From Phocoenobacter uteri (GTDB taxonomy: Bacteria > Pseudomonadota > Gammaproteobacteria > Enterobacterales > Pasteurellaceae): a stretch of DNA of 64,000 bases. Positions within the stretch are counted from its first letter, which is position 1. Every line of letters begins with the position of its first letter. Positions 1-8,120 of this stretch are shown in pieces. The notes under the pieces are model-generated. The model did not search any database. It saw only the letters and a list, made by a program, of their open reading frames with translations, and was not told where the DNA came from. The stretch is taken from assembly GCF_900454895.1 (NCBI RefSeq), contig NZ_UGTA01000001.1:1922001-1986000 (forward strand), written 5' to 3'. The translations under genes were made by a program, and so were the position numbers.

Positions 1-80
1 ACAAAAACACCTTCATAGTCTGCTCGATGCTGTGCATCTTTTCTTGGGTTAATTGTTAGGGGTAGTTTTACCTTTTTCAT
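1..80 (-). CDS. yceD: 23S rRNA accumulation protein YceD, N-terminal part (runs off the window)
   Basis: Read on the minus strand from the ATG at 78-80, the first 26 codons give MKKVKLPLTINPRKDAQHRA and continue DYEGVF, matching the start of YceD (DUF177), usually encoded just upstream of rpmF. The family supports 23S rRNA accumulation. Only the N-terminus is present; the rest lies beyond the left edge. It diverges from the pqiA-like gene, so 81-205 must hold both promoters. The assignment rests on the conserved KVKLPLT start alone. Confidence 0.75.
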   Translation of the reverse strand, partial: MKKVKLPLTINPRKDAQHRADYEGVF

Positions 81-205
81 AGGGTGCAAATATTACATAC
101 AGAAAGCAAAATAGTCAAAGAGAAAATGAAATTTTTTAGAACTTACTTGCAAAATTTGTTAAATCATAGACAATAATAGCTCATTTTTCTAATTATTATC
201 CATAA

Positions 206-1438
206 ATGAAACAAGATTCCTCCTATTTACAATGCTGTAAAGAATGTAATTCGGTAATAAAAATTGCAAATTCTGATCAAAATCATACCGCTTACTGTCC
301 AAATTGTGATGAAATTTTACAACAAGGTAGCTCTTGGAGTTTGACTCGGTGTACGATTTTGGCCATTGCTATTTTAATCTTGCTTCCTTTTGGTTTAAGT
401 TTTCCGTTGATGAATATTGACCTATTGGGCGTGCCTATCTATGCTTCGGTATGGGGGGGCGTTTGGAAAATGGCAACCTCTGGTTATGCTATAACGGCTT
501 TTATGGTACTTTTCTGCTCTGTGATTATGCCCGTTGCTTTTGCTTCTCTCGTTGTGTTAATCGCTTTGCAACGACTCATTAAACAGCGTCCTCATTACAG
601 TTTATTGTTGTTGTCTAAGGCTCAGCAATGGGTAATGCTAGATGTTTATCTTGTGGCATTAGGGGTTGCTGCATTTAAAGTTCGTGAATATGCTCAGTTA
701 CATTTTGATATTTATCTTTCTGCTTTTTTGATTACAGCTGTTTCGATGACATTATTATTTATTAAAATTGATCTTAAACGAATGTGGCAAGAATTTTATC
801 CAGAATATCATAATGTATCGCCAGACTGTTCTAGTGATGTGCAGTTGTGTTCTGTGTGTGAATATACGTTTGCAGAGCAAATTATGGATAAAAAAGGGCA
901 GTTACGCTGTCCTCGCTGTGAAAGTAATTTATCGGTATCTGAAAAAGTAAAATTGCAACGCGTTTGGGCGACGCTTATTGCAGGCACAATAATGATGATT
1001 CCAGCCAATATTTTGCCTATTTCAAGTACACTTTTTGCTGGTTCAATTTCTGCGGATTCGTTGATTTCAGGAGTAATGCTATTTATTGATATGGGTAGTT
1101 ATGCTGTGGCTGCGATTGTATTTATTGCGAGTATTTTTGTGCCATTTAGTAAAGTTGCCATCATTTTTTATTTATTGTTAGCGATTCGTTATCGTTGGAA
1201 ACATAACATTCACAGACAGTTGAAGTTATTACATTATGTGCATTTTGTTGGCCGTTGGTCGATGTTAGATTTATTTGTGCTGGCATTGATGATGTCATTG
1301 GTTGAACGAGGGCAAATTATTAGCTTTTCTGTAGGTGGTGCAGCGGTATTTTTTGGCTCTGCAGTATTTTTAACAATGATTTCATCTTCAAATTTAGATG
1401 CAAAAATGTTGTGGGATATACACAAAGAGAAGAAATAA
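206..1438 (+). CDS. pqiA: PqiA/LetA-family inner-membrane protein
   Basis: A 410-residue protein built as two similar halves. Each half begins with a zinc-ribbon-like pair of Cys-x-x-Cys motifs (CKEC with CPNC near residues 11-34; CSVC with CPRC near 215-240) followed by about four hydrophobic segments. This is the layout of PqiA (about 417 aa in E. coli) and of LetA, inner-membrane partners of MCE proteins that move lipids across the envelope. No pqiB/pqiC or letB partner follows: the next gene is dgkA on the opposite strand beyond a strong terminator. It is therefore an orphan membrane subunit in this window, or its MCE partner is elsewhere. PqiA versus LetA cannot be settled by eye. Confidence 0.8.
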   Translation: MKQDSSYLQCCKECNSVIKIANSDQNHTAYCPNCDEILQQGSSWSLTRCTILAIAILILLPFGLSFPLMNIDLLGVPIYASVWGGVWKMATSGYAITAFMVLFCSVIMPVAFASLVVLIALQRLIKQRPHYSLLLLSKAQQWVMLDVYLVALGVAAFKVREYAQLHFDIYLSAFLITAVSMTLLFIKIDLKRMWQEFYPEYHNVSPDCSSDVQLCSVCEYTFAEQIMDKKGQLRCPRCESNLSVSEKVKLQRVWATLIAGTIMMIPANILPISSTLFAGSISADSLISGVMLFIDMGSYAVAAIVFIASIFVPFSKVAIIFYLLLAIRYRWKHNIHRQLKLLHYVHFVGRWSMLDLFVLALMMSLVERGQIISFSVGGAAVFFGSAVFLTMISSSNLDAKMLWDIHKEKK

Positions 1439-1472
1439 ATGGTAAAACGAGATGATGATTTACCATTTATTT
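1433..1472. terminator. Bidirectional terminator between pqiA and dgkA
   Basis: A 14-bp perfect inverted repeat (AAATAAATGGTAAA at 1433-1446, its complement at 1459-1472) with an 11-nt loop and A/T tracts on both sides, placed between two convergent genes. The left arm overlaps the pqiA stop codon. Confidence 0.8.
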
Positions 1473-1479
1473 AAATAAG

Positions 1480-1836
1480 TTACAGAAACAGAATAATTGC
1501 CCAAACAACCGCACAGGTCACCATTGCCATAAAGACAGCGGCAGAACCAAGATCTTTGGCTCGTCCAGATAATTCGTGATATTCCGTGCCTACACGATCC
1601 ACAATGGCTTCGAGGCCACTATTTAATAATTCTGTGACGAAAACCATTAGCACTGAGGCAATCATTAACGCAATTTCTATTTTTGTTTCGCCTAAAACGA
1701 ATGCGAGAGGAATCAGAAAAATCGCTCCTAGCACTTCGTGGCGAAATCCTGCTTCGTATTTAAAGGCGGCTTTTAAGCCTTGTAAAGAGTAGATTGTTGC
1801 TTTAAAAAGATGCGTAAAACCAGTATGTTTTTGCAT
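1480..1836 (-). CDS. dgkA: Diacylglycerol kinase
   Basis: A 118-residue inner-membrane enzyme that phosphorylates diacylglycerol to phosphatidic acid, recycling the by-product of osmoregulated glucan and lipopolysaccharide phosphoethanolamine transfer. The family core ELLNSGLEAIVDR with the catalytic Glu is visible, followed by AKDLGSAAV. Three hydrophobic helices and the length match DgkA (about 122 aa). An AGGAAA ribosome site precedes the ATG. The gene stands alone between the pqiA terminator and the rho leader. Confidence 0.93.
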   Translation of the reverse strand: MQKHTGFTHLFKATIYSLQGLKAAFKYEAGFRHEVLGAIFLIPLAFVLGETKIEIALMIASVLMVFVTELLNSGLEAIVDRVGTEYHELSGRAKDLGSAAVFMAMVTCAVVWAIILFL

Positions 1837-1860
1837 AAATTTTCCTAAATAAAGAGAGAT

Positions 1861-2094
1861 GCTAAAAAATATTGAGACAGAATTATAACAAGATTTTTAA
1901 AAGCGTAAAAAATATTATTCTAAATGTCTAAAATTACAAAAAATAGTGGGCAATTTGCATAAAAAATTTGCAAATTTATGCAAATCAAGGTAACCTTTAC
2001 AACCGCAATTCTTACTGAAACTATTCAAAATAAAATTCAGTTATCCAATCAACATTTTTAATTTAATTTACACAGAAATATAGAAAACTTTCCT
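1861..2094 (+). other. AT-rich rho upstream region
   Basis: About 230 bp between the divergent dgkA and rho genes without a supported gene. It should hold both promoters. In E. coli the rho leader is long and mediates autogenous attenuation; no clear terminator hairpin or convincing promoter could be picked out here. Confidence 0.4.
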
Positions 2095-3354
2095 ATGCAT
2101 TTAACACAGTTAAAAACAATGCCTGTTTCAGAATTACTGACATTAGGCGAATCACAAGGCTTAGAAAATCTAGGTCGTTTACGTAAACAAGATATTATTT
2201 TCGCTATTTTAAAACAACACGCAAAAAGTGGTGAAGACATTTTCGGACGAGGCGTATTAGAAATTTTACCAGATGGTTTTGGTTTCTTACGTTCTAATGA
2301 TAGTTCGTATTTAGCAGGGCCAGACGATATTTACGTTTCTCCAAGTCAAATTCGCCGTTTTAATCTACAAACGGGTGATAGCATTGAAGGTAAAATTAGA
2401 CCGCCAAAAGACAGCGAACGCTATTTTGCCCTTCTTAAAGTATCAAAAGTTAATGACGATAAACCTGAAGTCTCTCGTAACAAAATCTTATTTGAAAACT
2501 TAACCCCATTACACCCAATCTCACGTTTAAAAATGGAACGTGGTAATGGTTCAAGTGAAGATTTAACGGCTCGAATTTTAGATTTAGCCGCACCCATCGG
2601 TAAAGGTCAGCGTGGTTTGATCGTAGCACCACCAAAAGCGGGTAAAACGGTTTTACTTCAAAATATCGCACAAAGTATTACTGCAAATTATCCTGAATGT
2701 GAGTTAATCGTACTATTGATTGATGAGCGTCCAGAAGAAGTAACAGAAATGACTCGTTCAGTAAAAGGCGAGGTGATTGCTTCAACCTTTGATGAGCCAG
2801 CCTCTCGTCACGTACAAGTGGCTGAAATGGTGATTGAAAAAGCAAAACGTTTAGTTGAGCATAAAAAAGATGTCGTCATTTTATTAGACTCAATCACCCG
2901 TTTAGCACGTGCTTACAATACTGTTACGCCTTCATCAGGTAAAATTCTTTCTGGTGGTGTGGATGCAAACGCTTTACATCGTCCAAAACGTTTCTTCGGT
3001 GCGGCACGTAATATTGAAGAAGGTGGAAGCTTAACCATTATTGCAACAGCACTTGTGGATACAGGTTCAAAAATGGACGAAGTAATCTTTGAAGAGTTTA
3101 AAGGAACGGGTAATATGGAATTACACCTTTCTCGTAAAATTGCTGAAAAACGTGTGTTCCCTGCGATTAACTTTAATCCTTCTGGTACACGTAAAGAAGA
3201 TTTAATTACGACACCTGATGAACTACAAAAAATGTGGGTACTTCGTAAGATTATCAATCCTATGGACGAAGTGACCGCAATGGAATTCTTAATTGATAAG
3301 TTAATGGTTGCTAAAACTAACGATGAATTTTTTGAGATAATGAAACGTTCATAG
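2095..3354 (+). CDS. rho: Transcription termination factor Rho
   Basis: A 419-residue protein, the same length as E. coli Rho and nearly collinear with it. The N-terminal helical domain (VSELLTLGE, RKQDIIFAIL) is followed by the cold-shock-like primary RNA-binding site (DGFGFLR, YVSPSQIRRFNL). The ATPase domain has the P-loop APPKAGKT near residue 178, the Walker B stretch VVILLDSITR and the Q-loop/R-loop region. Rho is the hexameric RNA helicase that ends untranslated transcripts. The ATG at 2095 gives the conserved MxLTxLK start, although the ribosome site before it is poor. A terminator follows and ubiJ lies 84 bp downstream. Confidence 0.98.
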   Translation: MHLTQLKTMPVSELLTLGESQGLENLGRLRKQDIIFAILKQHAKSGEDIFGRGVLEILPDGFGFLRSNDSSYLAGPDDIYVSPSQIRRFNLQTGDSIEGKIRPPKDSERYFALLKVSKVNDDKPEVSRNKILFENLTPLHPISRLKMERGNGSSEDLTARILDLAAPIGKGQRGLIVAPPKAGKTVLLQNIAQSITANYPECELIVLLIDERPEEVTEMTRSVKGEVIASTFDEPASRHVQVAEMVIEKAKRLVEHKKDVVILLDSITRLARAYNTVTPSSGKILSGGVDANALHRPKRFFGAARNIEEGGSLTIIATALVDTGSKMDEVIFEEFKGTGNMELHLSRKIAEKRVFPAINFNPSGTRKEDLITTPDELQKMWVLRKIINPMDEVTAMEFLIDKLMVAKTNDEFFEIMKRS

Positions 3355-3374
3355 TTTAGCCTAAATTAAGCATA

Positions 3375-3416
3375 AAGCCTTCCTTAATATTTTTTAATAA
3401 TAGTGAGGAAGGTTTT
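3375..3416 (+). terminator. Probable rho terminator
   Basis: CCTTCCT at 3378-3384 pairs with AGGAAGG at 3406-3412 across an AT-rich loop and is followed by four T. The stem is short, so efficiency is uncertain. Confidence 0.5.
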
Positions 3417-3438
3417 GAATTATAAATAGGAAATTATA

Positions 3439-4056
3439 ATGTTAGCTCAACTAAAACAACAACTTATGTTACCTCAGCTTGGTATTGGTATCTTAGAAAC
3501 CAGCTTTAATCATCTAATCAAACGTTCCCCTCATTGCTTAACTACTTTACGCAAACTTAATGAAACAACGCTTTCTATTATATTATTACAGCCTGAATTT
3601 CGCTGTGTAATTGTATTTAGTGACACACAAACAAATTGGCTTTTAAATTATGAAGGCGAACCAAATTGCAGTGTAACTTTACAACGTTCAGCTCTGCCTA
3701 AGCTTGCAGATAAAAGCAAACTGACAACGTTAATCAATAATAAAACCTTACTTTTAGAAGGTGATATCCAAGTTTTACAACATTTTGTCCAATTGCTTGA
3801 TGAATTAGAAAAAGATCCGGCTGAGTTACTTTCACCTTTTGTGGGCGATGTGATAGCACAAGGCTCAACAGATCTCGCTAGAGGGGTGCTAAATAAAGTC
3901 AAACAACAAGTTTTTCAAACCCAAGAACATTTGGTGGATAATCTGATCAACGAACGCCCTGTTTTAGTACATCAACTTGAAATTGCAAATTTTTGTGATG
4001 AAGTAACCGCTTTGGAAAAGCGTGTGAATCAGCTTGAAATGAGAATGCAAAAATAA
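3439..4056 (+). CDS. ubiJ: Ubiquinone biosynthesis accessory factor UbiJ (YigP)
   Basis: A 205-residue protein with an N-terminal SCP2-like sterol-carrier domain (LLQPEFRCVIVFSDT through LLLEGDIQVLQHF) and a helical C-terminus ending in the coiled stretch EVTALEKRVNQLEMRM, as in UbiJ. UbiJ pairs with UbiK and helps assemble the soluble Ubi complex that modifies the octaprenylphenol ring. In E. coli the gene sits in ubiE-ubiJ-ubiB; here ubiE and ubiB lie about 42 and 32 kb away in the same window. AGGAAA before the ATG supports the start. Confidence 0.87.
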   Translation: MLAQLKQQLMLPQLGIGILETSFNHLIKRSPHCLTTLRKLNETTLSIILLQPEFRCVIVFSDTQTNWLLNYEGEPNCSVTLQRSALPKLADKSKLTTLINNKTLLLEGDIQVLQHFVQLLDELEKDPAELLSPFVGDVIAQGSTDLARGVLNKVKQQVFQTQEHLVDNLINERPVLVHQLEIANFCDEVTALEKRVNQLEMRMQK

Positions 4057-4086
4057 GCGGTCATATTTTTTGTAAAATTTGCAAAA
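4053..4086 (+). repeat. DNA uptake signal sequence (Apl type)
   Basis: ATAAGCGGTCATATT followed by an A/T block and TTTGCAAAA. It overlaps the ubiJ stop codon and runs into the following terminator. The same core plus TTTGCAAA layout recurs many times in the window. Confidence 0.85.
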
Positions 4087-4091
4087 ACAAA

Positions 4092-4121
4092 AAGACCTCA
4101 TAAAAATGAGGTCTTCGTTTT
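4092..4121. terminator. Bidirectional terminator between ubiJ and the BCCT gene
   Basis: AAGACCTCA at 4092-4100 pairs with TGAGGTCTT at 4107-4115 around a 6-nt A-rich loop, with A- and T-rich flanks, between convergent genes. Confidence 0.85.
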
Positions 4122-4141
4122 TTCACTTAATGTGATTTATG

Positions 4142-5722
4142 TTACTTATAACGCTCGGTGCGTAATCCCATCACTAAGCTTACACACATTAACAATAGAA
4201 TAATTGTAAATGGTAGTGCCGTTGAGATAGCTCCTGCTTGGAGTGCTTGAATTGCTTCTGTTCCACCCACCCAAATCAATGAGGCTGCAACAGCACCTTG
4301 AATGGTTGCCCAGAAGATACGTTGTGGCACGGGTGCGTCCACTTTACCACCTGCGGTAATACTATCAATTACTAATGAACCTGAGTCTGATGAAGTCACG
4401 AAGAACACTAATACTAAAATAATACCTACAAATGAAAGAATGCTTGCAAATGGCAATGCGTCAAACATTTGGAACATTGCAAGTGACACTTCTTTTAAGC
4501 CATTTTGACCTAATGCACCTACTTTATTTAACACTTGATCAATCGCTACACCACCGAAAGTAGACATCCAAACTAAAGTCACTAACGTTGGAACAATCAA
4601 TACAGCGAGTAAGAATTCACGGATTGTGCGTCCTTTTGATACACGAGCAATGAACATACCCACGAATGGTGACCAAGAGAACCACCACGCCCAGTAGAAT
4701 ACTGTCCAGCCTTGGAACCACGCTTCATCTTCGCGTCCAAACGGATTACTTAATGGAATAATATTTTTTACATAAGCCGTTAATGTGGTTGGAATTGTGT
4801 CAGAAACGATAGCGATATTTAATCCAGCAACAAAAAGTAATAATGCAACCGCGATACCCATATTGATGTTACTTAATAATTTCACACCGCCATCAACGCC
4901 TTTTACTACAGAGTAAAGGGCAACTAGGGTTACCACAACGATGATAACGATTTGTAAGGTAATGTTATTTTCAAAGCCGAAAATATGGTGTAAACCACCC
5001 GCAGCTTGTTGAGCGCCTAAACCTAATGATGTTGCTAAACCAAATAGTGTTGCAACTACGGCTAAAACGTCAATGATGTGTCCAATCCAACCCCACGTTC
5101 TTTCACCCAATAATGGATAGAACACAGAACGGATAGAAAGAGGTAAGCCTTTGTTATAAGCAAAGAATGCTAATGAAAGTGCCACTAATGCATAAGCTGC
5201 CCAAGGGTGTAAGCCCCAGTGATACATTGTTGCACCCATTGCAAGATCAGCCGCTTCTTTGGTATTTGCAACCACATTTAATGGCGTTTTATACCAGCCA
5301 GTATAGTAAGCCACAGGCTCTGCCACAGACCAGAACATTAAACCGATCCCCATTCCTGCTGCGAATAACATTGCAAACCAAGAAACACGTGAATGCTCAG
5401 GTTTTGCATCTGCACCGCCTAAACGGATACGTCCAACAGGTAACACGATTAACGCTAAACAGAAAATAACAAAAATATTACCTGCAATAATAAATAAACT
5501 GTCAAAATTGCCGATGATTTTCCATTTAATGCCATCTAATACTTCTTTTGCTACATGAGAATCAGCGATCAATACTGCTGCTAAGAAAAGAATAATTAAG
5601 CCCGCACTAATACCGAAAACAGCATTGTGAATATCAAAGCCCCATTTTTGGATATTATCTTGTCCGATTTCGTAATCAGTATTGTGAATACTGTACTTAT
5701 CGTGATGTTTTTTTGGTTTCAT
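4142..5722 (-). CDS. BCCT-family choline/betaine-type transporter
   Basis: A 526-residue carrier of the betaine-carnitine-choline family with about twelve hydrophobic segments. The signature tryptophan-rich region is plain (WTVFYWAWWFSWSPFVGMF, then ARVSKGRTIREF), as is the glycine-rich AAGMGIGLMFWSVAEP stretch. Members import zwitterionic ammonium compounds with Na+ or H+. The ATG at 5722 (MKPKKHH) is preferred to one ten codons upstream because GAGGAAAT sits directly before it. Choline or betaine is the likeliest cargo, but substrate cannot be read from sequence. It diverges from ruvA. Confidence 0.88.
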   Translation of the reverse strand: MKPKKHHDKYSIHNTDYEIGQDNIQKWGFDIHNAVFGISAGLIILFLAAVLIADSHVAKEVLDGIKWKIIGNFDSLFIIAGNIFVIFCLALIVLPVGRIRLGGADAKPEHSRVSWFAMLFAAGMGIGLMFWSVAEPVAYYTGWYKTPLNVVANTKEAADLAMGATMYHWGLHPWAAYALVALSLAFFAYNKGLPLSIRSVFYPLLGERTWGWIGHIIDVLAVVATLFGLATSLGLGAQQAAGGLHHIFGFENNITLQIVIIVVVTLVALYSVVKGVDGGVKLLSNINMGIAVALLLFVAGLNIAIVSDTIPTTLTAYVKNIIPLSNPFGREDEAWFQGWTVFYWAWWFSWSPFVGMFIARVSKGRTIREFLLAVLIVPTLVTLVWMSTFGGVAIDQVLNKVGALGQNGLKEVSLAMFQMFDALPFASILSFVGIILVLVFFVTSSDSGSLVIDSITAGGKVDAPVPQRIFWATIQGAVAASLIWVGGTEAIQALQAGAISTALPFTIILLLMCVSLVMGLRTERYK

Positions 5723-5861
5723 ATTTCCTCTAAGTCCGATAAAAAAGAGCATTATACTACCATTTTCCCCCTCTTATAACAAATAAATCGCAAATTCCAC
5801 TGTTATTTTATCCAGTCTTTGTGTATCCTTAAGCCTATTATTTTAGAGAGAGAAAAGAACC

Positions 5862-6467
5862 ATGATCGGACGATTACACGGCAAAATTATTGAAAAAACG
5901 CCACCTGAAATTGTGTTAGATGTGCAAGGTGTCGGCTATGAATTACTCCTCCCAATGACCAGTTTTTATAACTTACCCAATGTTGGAGAAGAAACCACAC
6001 TTTTTACTCATTTAAGTATTCGAGAAGATGCCCATTTACTTTTTGGTTTTTCAGAAAAAATCGATCGCACCTTATTTAGAGACTTAATTAAAACCAACGG
6101 CGTTGGACCTAAGCTTGCCCTTGCGATTTTATCGGCAATGTCGGTGTATGACTTTGCGACAGCAATTGAAAATGAAGATGTCGTAAAATTAACTAAAATA
6201 CCAGGAATAGGTAAAAAAACAGCAGAACGTTTGCTTGTAGAATTAAAAGGCAAATTCAAATCTGTGGCACAAACTGACTTCTTTATGGAACAATCTAGTC
6301 ATCAGACAGCACAAATAAATACACCTAATCCAACCGATGAAGCAAAAGAAGCATTGATTTCATTAGGTTATAAAGCAACAGAAATTGAGAAAATGTTAAA
6401 ACATATTACTCAAAAAGATCTCAGTAGCGAAGAGATTATTCGTGAGGCATTGAAGCGTTCGTTATAA
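5862..6467 (+). CDS. ruvA: Holliday junction branch migration protein RuvA
   Basis: A 201-residue protein with the three RuvA domains: the N-terminal OB fold (MIGRLHGKI, PPEIVLDVQGVGYE), a middle domain with helix-hairpin-helix motifs (TNGVGPKLALAIL; IPGIGKKTAERLLVELK), and a C-terminal UBA-like domain (EAKEALISLGYK, SSEEIIREALK) that contacts RuvB. RuvA tetramers hold the four-way junction while RuvB drives branch migration. Normally ruvB follows directly; here a CRP-type promoter and yjjI take that place, so ruvB must be elsewhere. Confidence 0.96.
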   Translation: MIGRLHGKIIEKTPPEIVLDVQGVGYELLLPMTSFYNLPNVGEETTLFTHLSIREDAHLLFGFSEKIDRTLFRDLIKTNGVGPKLALAILSAMSVYDFATAIENEDVVKLTKIPGIGKKTAERLLVELKGKFKSVAQTDFFMEQSSHQTAQINTPNPTDEAKEALISLGYKATEIEKMLKHITQKDLSSEEIIREALKRSL

Positions 6468-6485
6468 TTATTGATGAATAAATTT

Positions 6486-6547
6486 TGTTAAATAGATCAC
6501 ATAATTAACAAATGCGGTTTGTACCTTTATATAGGCTATTTTAAAAT
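6486..6547 (+). promoter_or_regulatory. Predicted CRP-activated promoter of yjjI-yjjW
   Basis: A CRP-like site TGTTA-N6-TCACA lies at 6486-6501 (one half perfect, the other one mismatch). A TTGTAC -35 (6519-6524), 17-bp spacer and TAAAAT -10 (6542-6547) follow. The operator centre is about 60 bp upstream of the predicted start, the class I CRP position. Sugar-limitation control of a fermentative enzyme would make sense; this is inference. Confidence 0.55.
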
Positions 6548-6581
6548 AATTTTCTTAACTTTTATTTAAGGGGAATTTCAA

Positions 6582-8120
6582 ATGCAATCAACCATTCAAG
6601 ATATTTTAGACACCGTCAAATCGGACGCCTTAACTTGTCAGCAAAAAGGCATGTTACTGGCGAACATTGCGGAGCGTCTCATCAATCCAAAAGAATTACT
6701 CAACTACACGGAAGAAGAATATCAATATATCGCAAATCATATGATTTGCGATTTGAATGAAGGTTATGCGATTTATCGTCCACGCTATATTTTGCCTGAT
6801 TACAATGTGTATATTCAAAAAGGTTGCCAGTTTTTGGATTTGCCCGTGCCGACGAATTTGGATGAAGTGTTAGACGGCTTGTTGATTATTTATTCCCACG
6901 TGCCGTCAATTACCACTTTCCCTGTGTATATCGGTCGCCTTGATCTCTTGCTCGATCCTTTTATCACCGATGAAGAGCAGGATTACATCAAAATTAAACG
7001 TTTCTTAAATCACGTCGATAAAACCGTGCCGGATTCTTTCTGTCACGCTAACGTTGGACCTGTGGACACCAAAGCGGGGCGTTTAATCTTAAAAGCCGTG
7101 ATTGAGCTTGAAAATCCAACCCCAAATATGACGATTCGCTACGACAAAGCTCAAACTTCGCAAGAATTTGCTGAACTTGCTGCAAAAGCGTGTTTACTTG
7201 TTTCAAAGCCATCATTTGCGAATGATCCATATTACAAATCAGAACTTGGCGAAGCCTATGGTATTGCAAGTTGTTATAACGCCTTACCTGAATGTGGCGG
7301 GGCTTACACCTTAACGCGTTTACGTTTGGGTACTATCGGACGAGCTTGTAAAACCGTTGATGAAATGGTTAATCATTTATTACCAAAAGTGGCAAAATTG
7401 GCCCTTTCTACCATGGATAAACGCCATAAATTCTTAGTGGAAGAGAGCAACTTCTTCAAAAGCGATTTCTTGGTAAAAGAAGGCTTTTTACAGCCCCACA
7501 ATTTCACGAGTATGCTTGCCATCGTAGGGCTGGCGGATGCCACCAACCATTTGTTACAGTGCGAAGGCATTGATGAAACCTTTGGAAAAAGTGTAAGAGG
7601 CGATGAAATTGCGACCGCCATTATGGATAAATTAGAAGCAATAACGAATGCACACAAAGGGCTATATGTAGAACGCACTCACGGACGTTACCTACTACAC
7701 GCACAAGTGGGGGCAAGCATCAACGAAGAAGACAAAGCCAATACCCCTGCTCACCGTATCCGTGTTGGGCAAGAGCCATCATTACTGCCACACTTAAAAC
7801 AATCCGCCCCTTATCATAAATATTTCCCATCAGGCACGGGGGATCTTTTCGCTTTTGATCAAACTTATGTTGATCATTTAGATGCGGTGGTGGATATTAT
7901 TGATGGTGCCTTTGCGAATGGCTATCGCTACATAACAACTTATCTCAAAAATACCGATTTAATCCGCGTGACAGGTTATCTTGTGAAGAAAAGCGAAGTA
8001 GAAAAATTTAGAAAAGGCGAAGCGGTTATGCGTGACACCACTTGGTTCGGCTCTGGCACAGACGAATGTGCCCAAGTGTTTGACCGCCAACTGCGTGATG
8101 AAAAAGATGTAAATGCCTAA
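6582..8120 (+). CDS. yjjI: YjjI-family glycyl-radical enzyme
   Basis: A 512-residue protein matching YjjI (DUF3029; 516 aa in E. coli), a glycyl-radical enzyme of unknown substrate. The radical-bearing loop is visible as RVTGY with Gly465 near the C-terminus, equivalent to RVSGY in pyruvate formate-lyase. Radical enzymes of this kind act only without oxygen. The cognate activase yjjW overlaps its 3' end by 8 nt, so the two are translationally coupled. AAGGGGAA precedes the ATG. The insertion splits ruvA from any ruvB. What reaction it performs is not known. Confidence 0.88.
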   Translation: MQSTIQDILDTVKSDALTCQQKGMLLANIAERLINPKELLNYTEEEYQYIANHMICDLNEGYAIYRPRYILPDYNVYIQKGCQFLDLPVPTNLDEVLDGLLIIYSHVPSITTFPVYIGRLDLLLDPFITDEEQDYIKIKRFLNHVDKTVPDSFCHANVGPVDTKAGRLILKAVIELENPTPNMTIRYDKAQTSQEFAELAAKACLLVSKPSFANDPYYKSELGEAYGIASCYNALPECGGAYTLTRLRLGTIGRACKTVDEMVNHLLPKVAKLALSTMDKRHKFLVEESNFFKSDFLVKEGFLQPHNFTSMLAIVGLADATNHLLQCEGIDETFGKSVRGDEIATAIMDKLEAITNAHKGLYVERTHGRYLLHAQVGASINEEDKANTPAHRIRVGQEPSLLPHLKQSAPYHKYFPSGTGDLFAFDQTYVDHLDAVVDIIDGAFANGYRYITTYLKNTDLIRVTGYLVKKSEVEKFRKGEAVMRDTTWFGSGTDECAQVFDRQLRDEKDVNA

